A stretch of DNA of 14,661 nucleotides from Bacteroidia bacterium (GTDB lineage: Bacteria; Bacteroidota; Bacteroidia; Bacteroidales; Prolixibacteraceae), in contig JANYJT010000157.1 in assembly GCA_025358395.1 (NCBI GenBank), forward strand, positions 1 through 14,661, read 5' to 3'. The position numbers were made by a program, and so were the translations under genes. Of the stretch, positions 1-8,124 are shown piece by piece. Position 1 is the stretch's first letter, and every line of letters starts with the position of its first letter. The notes beneath the pieces are model-generated. The model saw nothing but the letters and a program-made list of their open reading frames with translations, was not told the DNA's origin and did not search any database.

Positions 1-1
1 C

Positions 2-1696
2 GGTCTGACTTTCAAAACACAATTGGGTGTGGATACAAAGGGAACTGCCGGTTTCTTGTACTGGAATCCTTTGCATGGTGATGGAAGAGGACCCAATGGA
101 GTCATTCAAAATGACTATACCAGCTATTTCAGATGGAACTGGCAAAATGTTTTGACCTATGCCAAGACACTGGCAGAGAATCATAATATCAACGTCAACC
201 TGGTCAATGAATTTCAACAACAGACCTACAATTACTTCTACGGTGGTGGTAGCAATATGTCAGATTCATTTTTTAGCCATAATCTGATCAGCGGGTCTTA
301 CGGGACACAAAACTCAGGTGGCTCAATGACTCAGAACGGATTTAACTCTTTGGCTGCCAGGGTAAACTACAACTATGGGCAAAAATACTTTTTCCAGGCG
401 TCTATTCGCCGGGATGGTATTTCAGCACTTCCACCAGCCAACAGATATGGTTTGTTCCCGGGTGCTTCCGTGGGATGGACTGTTTCCAAGGAATCTTTTA
501 TGTCCGGTTTGAAAGTTGTATCTGATTTAAAGGTTCGCGCATCGTATGCTGAAGTTGGCAACGTGAATATTGGCAATTATCCCTATCTGGGTCTTTATTC
601 TAATGCCAAATATGCGGATAACAACGGGATTGCCTTTTCCCAGATGGGGAATGACCAGTTGAAATGGGAGACCAGCAAGAAAACCGATATCGGTGTGGAT
701 GCTGCCTTTGTGGACAATAAATACAAATTCACCTTCGATTATTTCGATAACAATCAGGATGGACTGATATTGGGTGTTCCTACTCCTCCTTCTTTCGGTA
801 TTCCCGGGAACACTGTAGCCAAGAATATAGGCGCCATGAGAAACTGGGGATATGAATTTTCTGCTGAGGCCATGCTGATCAGCAAGAAAGATTTCACACT
901 GAGTGTGGATGGCAACCTTTCACTGGTTAAAAATACGGTCAAAGAATTGGTAAACCACCAGGATATTATTAACACCTATACCATCGTTCGCGAAGGTGAG
1001 TCTTACAATTCATTGTTTGGATACGATTACGTGGGTGTAAACGCGGCCAATGGTAATCCGATCTACAGGAAAGCCGACGGCACCATGGTTCAGGCAAATA
1101 TTCCGACTTCAACCTATAAGGTGTATACAGAATCCAATCCATCTGACATTTCAGTAGCAGGGACGTTGCCCTCAACCGACAGAAAGCTTTTGGGCTCTAC
1201 CATTCCAACTTACTTCGGATCATTTGGCGTGAAGGCTAATTACAAGGGTTTCGATCTTGGACTGATGTTCCGTTACAGTGGCGGAAACAAGGTGATGGAT
1301 CGTACCCGCAATGATTTATTGAACCAGAAATTTCAGAATAACAGCACCGAAATCCTGGGAAGGTGGCAGAGTGTATCCCAACCGGGTGATGGTTGGACCC
1401 CTCGTTTGTGGTATTCAGGTGATGCATTCGTCAATTTGGACAACAATACGAGTACCCGTTGGGTTGAAAGCGGTAACTTCCTCAAAATGCAAAATCTTGT
1501 GATTGGTTATACATTACCGAAATCATTGACAACCAAGCTGAAAATTCAGAATCTGAGGATTTTCGCCCAGGGACAGGATTTGCTTATGATTACCAAGTAT
1601 AAAGGGATCGACCCGGAAATGGAATCCGGTGGTGTGGACTACAATGGAACTCCACGTCAACGGGTTATTACTTTTGGACTTAACCTCAAATTGTAA
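2..1696 (+). CDS. SusC/RagA-family TonB-dependent outer-membrane transporter, C-terminal part (5' end outside window)
   Basis: The reading frame is open from base 2, so this is the last 564 codons of a longer gene; SusC proteins usually run to about 1000 residues. What is seen is the outer half of a TonB-dependent beta-barrel: alternating aromatic strand segments, the family block SIRRDGISALPPANRYGLFP near the middle, then GASVGWTVSKE, and a C-terminal block with KGIDPEME followed by a last strand ending FGLNLKL. The N-terminal signal peptide, carboxypeptidase-like domain and plug are not in the window. By family knowledge it forms the barrel of an energy-dependent importer for oligosaccharides or peptides, with the SusD lipoprotein as lid. 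The partner susD starts 19 bases downstream and is surely co-transcribed. The substrate cannot be deduced, because no degradative enzyme is nearby. Confidence 0.95.
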   Translation, partial: GLTFKTQLGVDTKGTAGFLYWNPLHGDGRGPNGVIQNDYTSYFRWNWQNVLTYAKTLAENHNINVNLVNEFQQQTYNYFYGGGSNMSDSFFSHNLISGSYGTQNSGGSMTQNGFNSLAARVNYNYGQKYFFQASIRRDGISALPPANRYGLFPGASVGWTVSKESFMSGLKVVSDLKVRASYAEVGNVNIGNYPYLGLYSNAKYADNNGIAFSQMGNDQLKWETSKKTDIGVDAAFVDNKYKFTFDYFDNNQDGLILGVPTPPSFGIPGNTVAKNIGAMRNWGYEFSAEAMLISKKDFTLSVDGNLSLVKNTVKELVNHQDIINTYTIVREGESYNSLFGYDYVGVNAANGNPIYRKADGTMVQANIPTSTYKVYTESNPSDISVAGTLPSTDRKLLGSTIPTYFGSFGVKANYKGFDLGLMFRYSGGNKVMDRTRNDLLNQKFQNNSTEILGRWQSVSQPGDGWTPRLWYSGDAFVNLDNNTSTRWVESGNFLKMQNLVIGYTLPKSLTTKLKIQNLRIFAQGQDLLMITKYKGIDPEMESGGVDYNGTPRQRVITFGLNLKL

Positions 1697-1715
1697 TTCT
1701 TAAAAATTATACGTA

Positions 1716-3338
1716 ATGAAAAATATATTTACAATAAACATGAAATCAGGCAGACTGGTCTACATTCCGGTTCTTGTTTTCCTGATGGTGTTTTCTTCCT
1801 GTGAAAAGAACATTGATCTGCAGCCCTTCAACCAGGTGTCTGAAACGGCTGCTTTCCAAACTCCTGCATTGGTTGCACTTTCCGTAACCGGAATGTATGA
1901 AGCGGCTCAAATGGGCTACTACGCCAATCCGGTTACTTCAGCTCCCAGAGGGTATCCGTTTGGCGCTGCTTTCGTTGAACAAGGTGACAATCGGGGGGAG
2001 GATGTCGTAAACGTTGCCACTTTCTATCAGGCTACGTATACTTCTGCTATCAACGGCTCATCCACGATGAATAACATTAACTATTGGAAAGACAGTTACC
2101 GTTTGCTCAACCGATGCAACATCGTGATTGATGGCGTTAAGACGGCTGCGGCTGCCAAAGTTATTACTGATGCTCAGGCAGCTATTTATGCCGGCGAAGC
2201 AAAGTTATTAAGGGCCATGACTTACCATGAATTACTGATTCATTTTGCAAGGCCTTACAAAGACACTCCGGCTGCCTCTCATTTGGGTGTTCCTTATTTC
2301 GATCTGCCTTTCACTACGGCTGCCGCCATTGCGGATGGTTTCGCAACAGGAAGAAGTACTGTGGCAGAAGTTTATACGAAGATACTTGCCGACCTTGATT
2401 ATGCTGAAGCAAACCTTCCCTTAAAAGCTGCCCTGACTGGCAACGCTAAATTGTGCAGAGCAACCAAAGGCGCGGCTGTAGCCGAAAAAACAAGGATTTA
2501 CCTGCATATGTGGAACATGGACAAAGTAATTGAAGAAGGAACCAAATTTATTACAGGGTCACTTGCAGGTACTTATTCTTTGACAGCTGATCCTTCCGGT
2601 CCTTTTACAAATCCTTATGGAAATACTGAATCAATTTTTGGAATGGAGAATTCTGCCAACCAGAATCCGAGTACAAATGCTGCGCTTGGATACATGTATG
2701 GAGCAGCATCTATAGGTGGCCGTGCCTTGGTTGCCATTAGCCCTATCGTCTGGAGGCTCCCGAACTGGCTTGCGGATGATAAACGGCGTACCGACGGATT
2801 GATGGTGACAAAGGCTCCAACGGGAACAACCGGGATTTACACATTTAAGTACAAGGATATTGTCAATAAGACAGATCCTTCACCCATGATCCGTTATGCC
2901 GAAGTACTGCTAAACATGGCTGAAGCCTATGCCCGTAAAGGCGATGTAACCAATGGGTTGAACTATTTAAACATGATTCGCAACCGTGCATTGGCTACCC
3001 CTGCGACACAAGCCTATACTGCGGCCTCTTTTGCCAATAATGTGGCTCTTTTGGGTGCAATTCTGGATGAGCGGAGAATTGAGTTTGTATCGGAAGGCCG
3101 GAGATGGCCTGATATTACCAGGTTGCAGCAATGTCCTTACTTCCCGGTCAATGGTATTCCTGCGAAATTGGCAAACGCAGTTCCTGCCTATGCACTCTAT
3201 ACGCTTGGAACAGCTTACCCCGGACCTTTTGGAACAGCTGCTGTACCCTATTCTGATTACCGTTTTGTGTGGCCGATACCTCAGGATGAGATAAATGCCA
3301 ATCCAACGCTGGCAAAGCAGCAAAATCCCGGATGGTAA
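1716..3338 (+). CDS. SusD/RagB-family surface lipoprotein, partner of the upstream SusC
   Basis: A 540-residue protein with a hydrophobic N-terminus and a lipobox ending at Cys29 (VFSSC), so it should be exported and lipidated, then carried to the outer face of the outer membrane. The family signatures are clear: the N-terminal SusD-like region with DNRGEDVVN around residue 90 and YWKDSYRLLNRCN around residue 125; the TPR-like region with IYAGEAKLLRAMTYHELL; the later block PMIRYAEVLLNMAEAYARKG; the RRIEFVSEGRRWPDITRL block; and the ending FVWPIPQDEINANPTLAKQQNPGW-like motif. SusD proteins bind the substrate and cap the SusC barrel. A second ATG eight codons in (base 1740) would give an equally good signal peptide, so the exact start is uncertain. 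A strong terminator follows 42 bases after the stop. Confidence 0.95.
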   Translation: MKNIFTINMKSGRLVYIPVLVFLMVFSSCEKNIDLQPFNQVSETAAFQTPALVALSVTGMYEAAQMGYYANPVTSAPRGYPFGAAFVEQGDNRGEDVVNVATFYQATYTSAINGSSTMNNINYWKDSYRLLNRCNIVIDGVKTAAAAKVITDAQAAIYAGEAKLLRAMTYHELLIHFARPYKDTPAASHLGVPYFDLPFTTAAAIADGFATGRSTVAEVYTKILADLDYAEANLPLKAALTGNAKLCRATKGAAVAEKTRIYLHMWNMDKVIEEGTKFITGSLAGTYSLTADPSGPFTNPYGNTESIFGMENSANQNPSTNAALGYMYGAASIGGRALVAISPIVWRLPNWLADDKRRTDGLMVTKAPTGTTGIYTFKYKDIVNKTDPSPMIRYAEVLLNMAEAYARKGDVTNGLNYLNMIRNRALATPATQAYTAASFANNVALLGAILDERRIEFVSEGRRWPDITRLQQCPYFPVNGIPAKLANAVPAYALYTLGTAYPGPFGTAAVPYSDYRFVWPIPQDEINANPTLAKQQNPGW

Positions 3339-3380
3339 TATAAAATTATTTAACTACAGAAAGTTAATTAGTAAATTTTT

Positions 3381-3415
3381 AAAATGCCTGATTGTCAATT
3401 GATCAGGCATTTTTT
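3381..3415 (+). terminator. Rho-independent terminator after the first susCD pair
   Basis: A perfect 12-bp stem (AAAATGCCTGAT, 3381-3392, with ATCAGGCATTTT, 3402-3413) closes a 9-base loop and runs into a T tract. It lies 42 bases after the susD stop and nothing is coded between. It should end the first susCD transcript and so separate the two pairs. Confidence 0.9.
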
Positions 3416-3444
3416 ATTATTGCAATGATTACATAAATAAATTA

Positions 3445-3475
3445 TTTGTTAAAATTAATCGAATTTTCAATTTTG
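3445..3475 (+). promoter_or_regulatory. Candidate Bacteroidota promoter for the second susCD pair
   Basis: TTTG at 3445-3448 is followed after 19 bases by CAATTTTG at 3468-3475, one mismatch from the Bacteroidota -7 box TAnnTTTG. Transcription would start near 3482, giving a leader of roughly 115 bases. The region is AT-rich and many weak matches exist, so this is a best guess placed by position (after the terminator, before the gene). Confidence 0.35.
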
Positions 3476-3534
3476 AAATATTTAACATATATTCGTGCAA
3501 CAAAACAAATTTTAACGGATAGCCTACTGAAACA

Positions 3535-3542
3535 GGGGGGGG
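3535..3542 (+). repeat. Run of eight G in the leader of the second susC
   Basis: Eight consecutive G in an otherwise AT-rich intergenic region, 55 bases upstream of the chosen susC start at 3598. It lies outside the coding frame, so a change in length would not shift the protein but could alter leader structure or promoter spacing. It stands out from the surrounding composition. Confidence 0.9.
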
Positions 3543-3597
3543 TATTAATTGAAATTTACCTATGTACTCGTTTTTATTAATCTTTAAAATTTTTTCT

Positions 3598-6549
3598 ATG
3601 AAAAAAATTTCTCTGTTGCTTTCTTTCCTTTTTTTTATTGGAACGCAACTGGTTTTTTCCCAAACCAGAGAGATCACCGGTAAAATTACTTCCTCCGAAG
3701 ATAATGGAGGAATACCTGGTGCCTCAGTCGTTGTCAAAGGAACTACCTTGGGGACCATAGCGGACATGGATGGTAAATTTAGGTTACAGGTTCCAAAAAC
3801 GGCCAAGACTTTGACCATATCTTTTGTGGGGATGAATACAATTGAAGTACAATTGACAAATGCTTCCAATTATCCCGTGGTTTTACAATCAACCAGCCTT
3901 TCTGTTGATGAGGTTGTGGTAGTTGGTTATGGAACGGCAAAAAAAATCGGAACGATTGTCGGCTCTGTTGCCCAGGTCAGTGCTGATAAGCTAAAAGAAA
4001 AGCCGGTAGCCAATGTTTTTGATGCATTACAGGGAAAAGTAGCCGGTTTGCAAGTATATACATCAAGTGGTGAACCTTCTCAAATTTCATCGATACGTTT
4101 AAATGGTAACGGTTCTTTGGGTGCCGGTTCTACTCCACTCTATGTGTTGGATGGTGTTCCGATGAACTCCGGAGCGATGCTTTCGCTGAATGCAAGCGAT
4201 TTTGAAAGTGTTACTGTTTTAAAAGATGCTTCAGCAACTTCCATTTATGGTTCACGTGCCGCAAATGGTGTAATCTATCTCACCACCAAACAAGGATCTT
4301 CAGGTGTCTCAAAAATTACTGTGAATGGAATATATGGTTATTCTTCGCTGGCAAATGTAGATTATTTCAATAGCTACATGAATACTAAAGAATTAACCGA
4401 TTTTTGGGTGTCTTCAGGATACAGAACCCAGGCACAGGCAACCCAGACCTTAACCGATTACCCCAATGATTTCAAATGGTATAAGTATTATTACAAAGAC
4501 AAGGCACCAACCTACCAGGGAGATATGTCCATTTCAGGCGGTAGCGGAAAGACAACTTACTATGTATCAGGATCCTACTTTAATCAAAAGGGGCTAGCAG
4601 TTCGTTCAGGATTAGAGCGTTACACCCTTAGGTCCAATATAACTTCAAAAGTAAATAATTGGTTTACATTTGGCTTAAACCTTTCCGCCGGATATGACAA
4701 TCGCGCTACGAACCCTTATACCGGGAATGTACTGAATGGTGGACTCGCTATGCTTGCCCCCCCATTTTATACTCCTTATGACAAAGATGGTGTGAAATAC
4801 CCAGATATGATCCCGGGATTGGCACGTTATAATCCGGAATATCTTATTGATAAACAGCCAATTAACGACAATACTGTACAAGTAAACGGTACAGGTTTTA
4901 TACAAATCAATCCGATGAAAGGTCTGACGATTAAATCTCAGGCCGGATTGGACGCCTACGACAGACGATATTCGAGTAAACGGATGCCCTCCTACCTGGC
5001 GTCACTGAACAATGGTGCCGCAGCCGAATATTTCTACCGTAATATTGTACGGACAATTACGAATACGATAGAGTACAAATTCACGGTGAAGGAGAAACAT
5101 GCAATTACAGTACTCGGTGGGCAAGAAGGAATTGATAATGAGTACACGACATTTTATGGTACTTCTACCGGTCAGACAGACGACAGACTCGTACTTTTGA
5201 ATAATGGTCCGACCGGAAAAGATGTCACTTCTTCAAAAAGTGAGTATGCTTATCTTTCCTATTTTGGTAGGGCTGATTATGGGTTTAATGACAAATATTT
5301 TTTCGATTTTTCTCTTCGGAATGATGCCTCATCCCGATTTGGAAAGAATAACCGTTCGGCCACTTTTTATGCTACAGGTTTCATGTGGAACGCGAAGAAG
5401 GAAACCTTCCTGAAAGACCTCAGCTTGGTTTCTGCTTTGAACCTGAAGGCCAGCGTTGGAACCTCCGGAAACTCGGATATAGGTAATTATGCCAATCTTG
5501 CTTTAGTGGGCACTAATCAGTACGCAGCTGCAACTGGCTGGAGCATTGCTTCACCCGGAAATCCCGATCTTGGATGGGAAAATCAAAAGAAAACTACCTT
5601 AGGTGCAAAGTTCGCCTTGTTGGATAATAAATTCCGTTTTAACGTTGAATATTACAATCGCGTAACTAAAAATATGTTGATCAGCGTTCCATTCCCGTAT
5701 ACCTCCGGTTTCGGATCGGTGTTATCAAATGTTGGGGCTCTCAAGAATAGCGGTGTAGATATATCTTTTGATTTTGATGTCATCAAAGGCAAAGATTATT
5801 ATGTAACTCCATATATCAATTATAGTTACAATAAGGAAACTGTCACCGAATTATTTCAGGGATTGAATTATTGGATCATTCCGAATACCGGCGTTTGTTG
5901 GGCCGTTGGTAAACCTGTATCCTATTTTTATCCGATCTTTGCCGGGATTGATCCTGCAGATGGCCAGCCAATGTGGTACAAACAAGGAGCCGATAAAACA
6001 GTAACTACAACGACAGAAACTACAAAGGTATTTAACTCTGCAGCACTAGAGCAAAATACCGGCATCAAACGTTATGCCCCTGTGATTGGTGGTTTCGGGT
6101 TGAATGCAGGTTGGAAAGGCTTCTCTGTTCAGGCCGATTTTGCTTTCGTTGTTGGGAAATCTTTGATCAACAATGACCGTTACTTTACGGAAAATCCGAG
6201 CGTATTTGCCGGATATAATCAATCCAATCGAATCCTTGACTATTGGAAACAAGCCGGAGATGTAAGTCTATTTCCAAAATATGGTACACAGTTCACCCAA
6301 TTCGACTCACGTTTGATTGAAAACGCCTCCTTCACGCGTTTGAAGAACCTGATCGTCAGCTACAAATTGCCCTCATCGATTCTTGCAAAAACAAAAACGT
6401 TTACCAATGCAAGGGTCTATTTGACAGGTCGTAACTTGCTTACTTACACCAAATATCTTGGTCCTGATCCTGAAGTTGATTCGAACCTGACTACAGGTGC
6501 CAATCCTAATACAAAGCAATATACAATTGGTGTCGAATTAACATTTTAA
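3598..6549 (+). CDS. SusC/RagA-family TonB-dependent outer-membrane transporter (complete)
   Basis: A 983-residue protein, normal for the family. The start at 3598 is chosen because it opens directly on a signal peptide (MKKISLLLSFLFFIG, cleavage likely near residue 21); an in-frame ATG 12 codons earlier (3562) would place a poor extra stretch before it. Domains in order: carboxypeptidase D regulatory-like beta sandwich at about 25-100 (ITGKITSSEDNGGIPGASV), a TonB-box-like DEVVVVGYG at 104-112, a plug at about 115-230 with the hallmark LYVLDGVPM and SATSIYGSRAANGVI, then a 22-strand-type barrel to the end (IGVELTF). There is no N-terminal STN domain, so direct signalling through an anti-sigma factor is not expected. 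It pairs with the susD 23 bases downstream. The ligand is unknown. Confidence 0.96.
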   Translation: MKKISLLLSFLFFIGTQLVFSQTREITGKITSSEDNGGIPGASVVVKGTTLGTIADMDGKFRLQVPKTAKTLTISFVGMNTIEVQLTNASNYPVVLQSTSLSVDEVVVVGYGTAKKIGTIVGSVAQVSADKLKEKPVANVFDALQGKVAGLQVYTSSGEPSQISSIRLNGNGSLGAGSTPLYVLDGVPMNSGAMLSLNASDFESVTVLKDASATSIYGSRAANGVIYLTTKQGSSGVSKITVNGIYGYSSLANVDYFNSYMNTKELTDFWVSSGYRTQAQATQTLTDYPNDFKWYKYYYKDKAPTYQGDMSISGGSGKTTYYVSGSYFNQKGLAVRSGLERYTLRSNITSKVNNWFTFGLNLSAGYDNRATNPYTGNVLNGGLAMLAPPFYTPYDKDGVKYPDMIPGLARYNPEYLIDKQPINDNTVQVNGTGFIQINPMKGLTIKSQAGLDAYDRRYSSKRMPSYLASLNNGAAAEYFYRNIVRTITNTIEYKFTVKEKHAITVLGGQEGIDNEYTTFYGTSTGQTDDRLVLLNNGPTGKDVTSSKSEYAYLSYFGRADYGFNDKYFFDFSLRNDASSRFGKNNRSATFYATGFMWNAKKETFLKDLSLVSALNLKASVGTSGNSDIGNYANLALVGTNQYAAATGWSIASPGNPDLGWENQKKTTLGAKFALLDNKFRFNVEYYNRVTKNMLISVPFPYTSGFGSVLSNVGALKNSGVDISFDFDVIKGKDYYVTPYINYSYNKETVTELFQGLNYWIIPNTGVCWAVGKPVSYFYPIFAGIDPADGQPMWYKQGADKTVTTTTETTKVFNSAALEQNTGIKRYAPVIGGFGLNAGWKGFSVQADFAFVVGKSLINNDRYFTENPSVFAGYNQSNRILDYWKQAGDVSLFPKYGTQFTQFDSRLIENASFTRLKNLIVSYKLPSSILAKTKTFTNARVYLTGRNLLTYTKYLGPDPEVDSNLTTGANPNTKQYTIGVELTF

Positions 6550-6572
6550 TAATCGCTTAAACGATATAAATC

Positions 6573-8075
6573 ATGAAAATAATAGTTAAAATATGGATGA
6601 TTGCACTGGTTTTTGCAATCGCTGCAACGTCCTGTAAGTTAGATCGTTTCCCATACGACTCCATCGAACAGTCGCAGTCGTTTCAGACGATGAAAGATGC
6701 CGCTACACTGAATACCGGATTATATTCTCTCCTTCGTCAACGAATCTATGGAGTATATATGTTTTCGACCGATGTTCAGGCCGACTTGTTAAATGCAACG
6801 CTTGATTTTGGTAACCGTAATGGTTCTCCTCACAAATGGAGTACTTTTCTGGCGGATGATTATACGATCAGAGATACCTGGACAGGCTACTATTATGCTA
6901 TTACCAATGTAAACAATGTATTGGATAACATTGGGAAAATCAAAACTGCCAATGCTACAGAGGATGCATCTATCAGCCTTTATAAAGGGGAAGCTTACCT
7001 GATGCGTGCTTACTATTATCATCAGTTGGTTCAAAGATGGGCCAAGGATTATGAGCCTTCTACCGCTGCTACTGATCCTGGAGTACCGCTTGTCCTGACA
7101 TTCGATATTACGTTGCGTCCAAAACGCGCAACGGTTGCAGAAGTGTATAAACAGATTCTTGACGATATTGCCCAGGCCAAAACGTTACTGATAACTGCAG
7201 GTGCAAAGAGTTCCACTAAATTGACGAAAGATTGTGTGCTGGCTCTTGAGGCACGTGTAGCATTGTGCATGCACAACTGGACGACTGCCACAACTGCTGC
7301 CAATACCTTGATTTCAGGCGGAACATATCCGCTTGTAAGTACTGCAGCTGCTTTTAAAACGATGTGGGTCAACGATAATAGTACCGAGGTAATTTGCCAG
7401 ATGTTTATGAGTCAGCCAAGCGAGCTTGGTTCTACGACAGTTGTTGCCATCAATAACATCTATCTTGGACTCAATGCGGCACTCAATAAATATGTACCTG
7501 ATTTCGTGCCGCAGCAGTGGGTGGTTGATTTGTATGATAACGCTGACATCCGGAAAAGTGTTTATCTTGAAAAGAAGTTGCTTTATATTCAAGGTGCCAA
7601 TTATCCTGATATCTATTGTATCAACAAATTCCCGGGAAACCCGGTGCTTTTCACTGCAGCTACAACGAACTATCAACAAAAGCCCAATATGTTCCGGGTT
7701 GCTGAGATGTATCTAATTAGTGCGGAGGCAGCTGCGCAGACTTCAGCCACAGAATCGGCTGCATTGGCAACGTTGAACCAGCTCAGAGTCGCTCGCGGAG
7801 TACCTGCCCTTAGTGGACTTACAGGAACAGCATTGATGAATACAATCAAAGACGAACGTCTTCGCGAATTGCTTTGCGAGGGGACCCGGCTTGATGATTT
7901 AAAAAGATGGAAAATGGGTATGGTCAGAAAGGCTCCTCAAAATATGAATATTATTACTCCTGGTGCTGATTTCGAACAAAAATCTGTCCCGGCAGGAGAT
8001 CCTAAGTTCGTTTGGGGCATCCCGGCTAACGATAAAACTACGAACCCGAATATCGTTCAAAACGAGGGTTGGTAA
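6573..8075 (+). CDS. SusD/RagB-family surface lipoprotein, partner of the second SusC
   Basis: A 500-residue protein with a hydrophobic N-terminus and lipobox AATSC, Cys21 being the lipidation site. Family features seen: TWTGYYYAITNVNNVLDNI around residue 110, the TPR-type segment SLYKGEAYLMRAYYYHQLVQ around 150, ALEARVALCMHNW around 225, NMFRVAEMYLISAEAAAQT around 375, the block IKDERLRELLCEGTRLDDLKRW around 430, and the ending VWGIPANDKTTNPNIVQNEGW-like motif. It is clearly diverged from the first SusD in this window, which suggests a different ligand rather than a recent duplication. It starts 23 bases after its susC and is followed after 13 bases by a bidirectional terminator. Confidence 0.95.
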   Translation: MKIIVKIWMIALVFAIAATSCKLDRFPYDSIEQSQSFQTMKDAATLNTGLYSLLRQRIYGVYMFSTDVQADLLNATLDFGNRNGSPHKWSTFLADDYTIRDTWTGYYYAITNVNNVLDNIGKIKTANATEDASISLYKGEAYLMRAYYYHQLVQRWAKDYEPSTAATDPGVPLVLTFDITLRPKRATVAEVYKQILDDIAQAKTLLITAGAKSSTKLTKDCVLALEARVALCMHNWTTATTAANTLISGGTYPLVSTAAAFKTMWVNDNSTEVICQMFMSQPSELGSTTVVAINNIYLGLNAALNKYVPDFVPQQWVVDLYDNADIRKSVYLEKKLLYIQGANYPDIYCINKFPGNPVLFTAATTNYQQKPNMFRVAEMYLISAEAAAQTSATESAALATLNQLRVARGVPALSGLTGTALMNTIKDERLRELLCEGTRLDDLKRWKMGMVRKAPQNMNIITPGADFEQKSVPAGDPKFVWGIPANDKTTNPNIVQNEGW

Positions 8076-8088
8076 TCAGATCTTTTTT

Positions 8089-8124
8089 AAATAAAAAAAG
8101 CCCTTTTCGGGGCTTTTTTTATTT
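8089..8124. terminator. Bidirectional terminator between susD and dnaB
   Basis: A perfect 15-bp stem, AAATAAAAAAAGCCC (8089-8103) pairing with GGGCTTTTTTTATTT (8110-8124), closed by TTTTCG. It has A tracts on the left and T tracts on the right, so it can terminate the plus-strand susCD transcript and the converging dnaB transcript. The dnaB stop codon (8123-8125) lies partly inside the stem. Confidence 0.92.

Noticed and set aside
2967..3323. A 118-codon minus-strand frame and a 102-codon plus-strand frame at the end of the first susD
   Set aside because: Both overlap the conserved SusD C-terminal motifs in other frames and look like by-products of its codon use.
3472..3495. TTTG followed by TATATTCG as promoter of the second susCD pair
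   Set aside because: The spacing of 12 bases is too short for the Bacteroidota pattern; the 19-base alternative at 3445-3475 fits better.
3429..3869. A 146-codon open frame on the minus strand covering the gap before the second susC
   Set aside because: Most of it is antisense to the secure signal peptide and N-terminal domain of SusC, with no recognisable domain.
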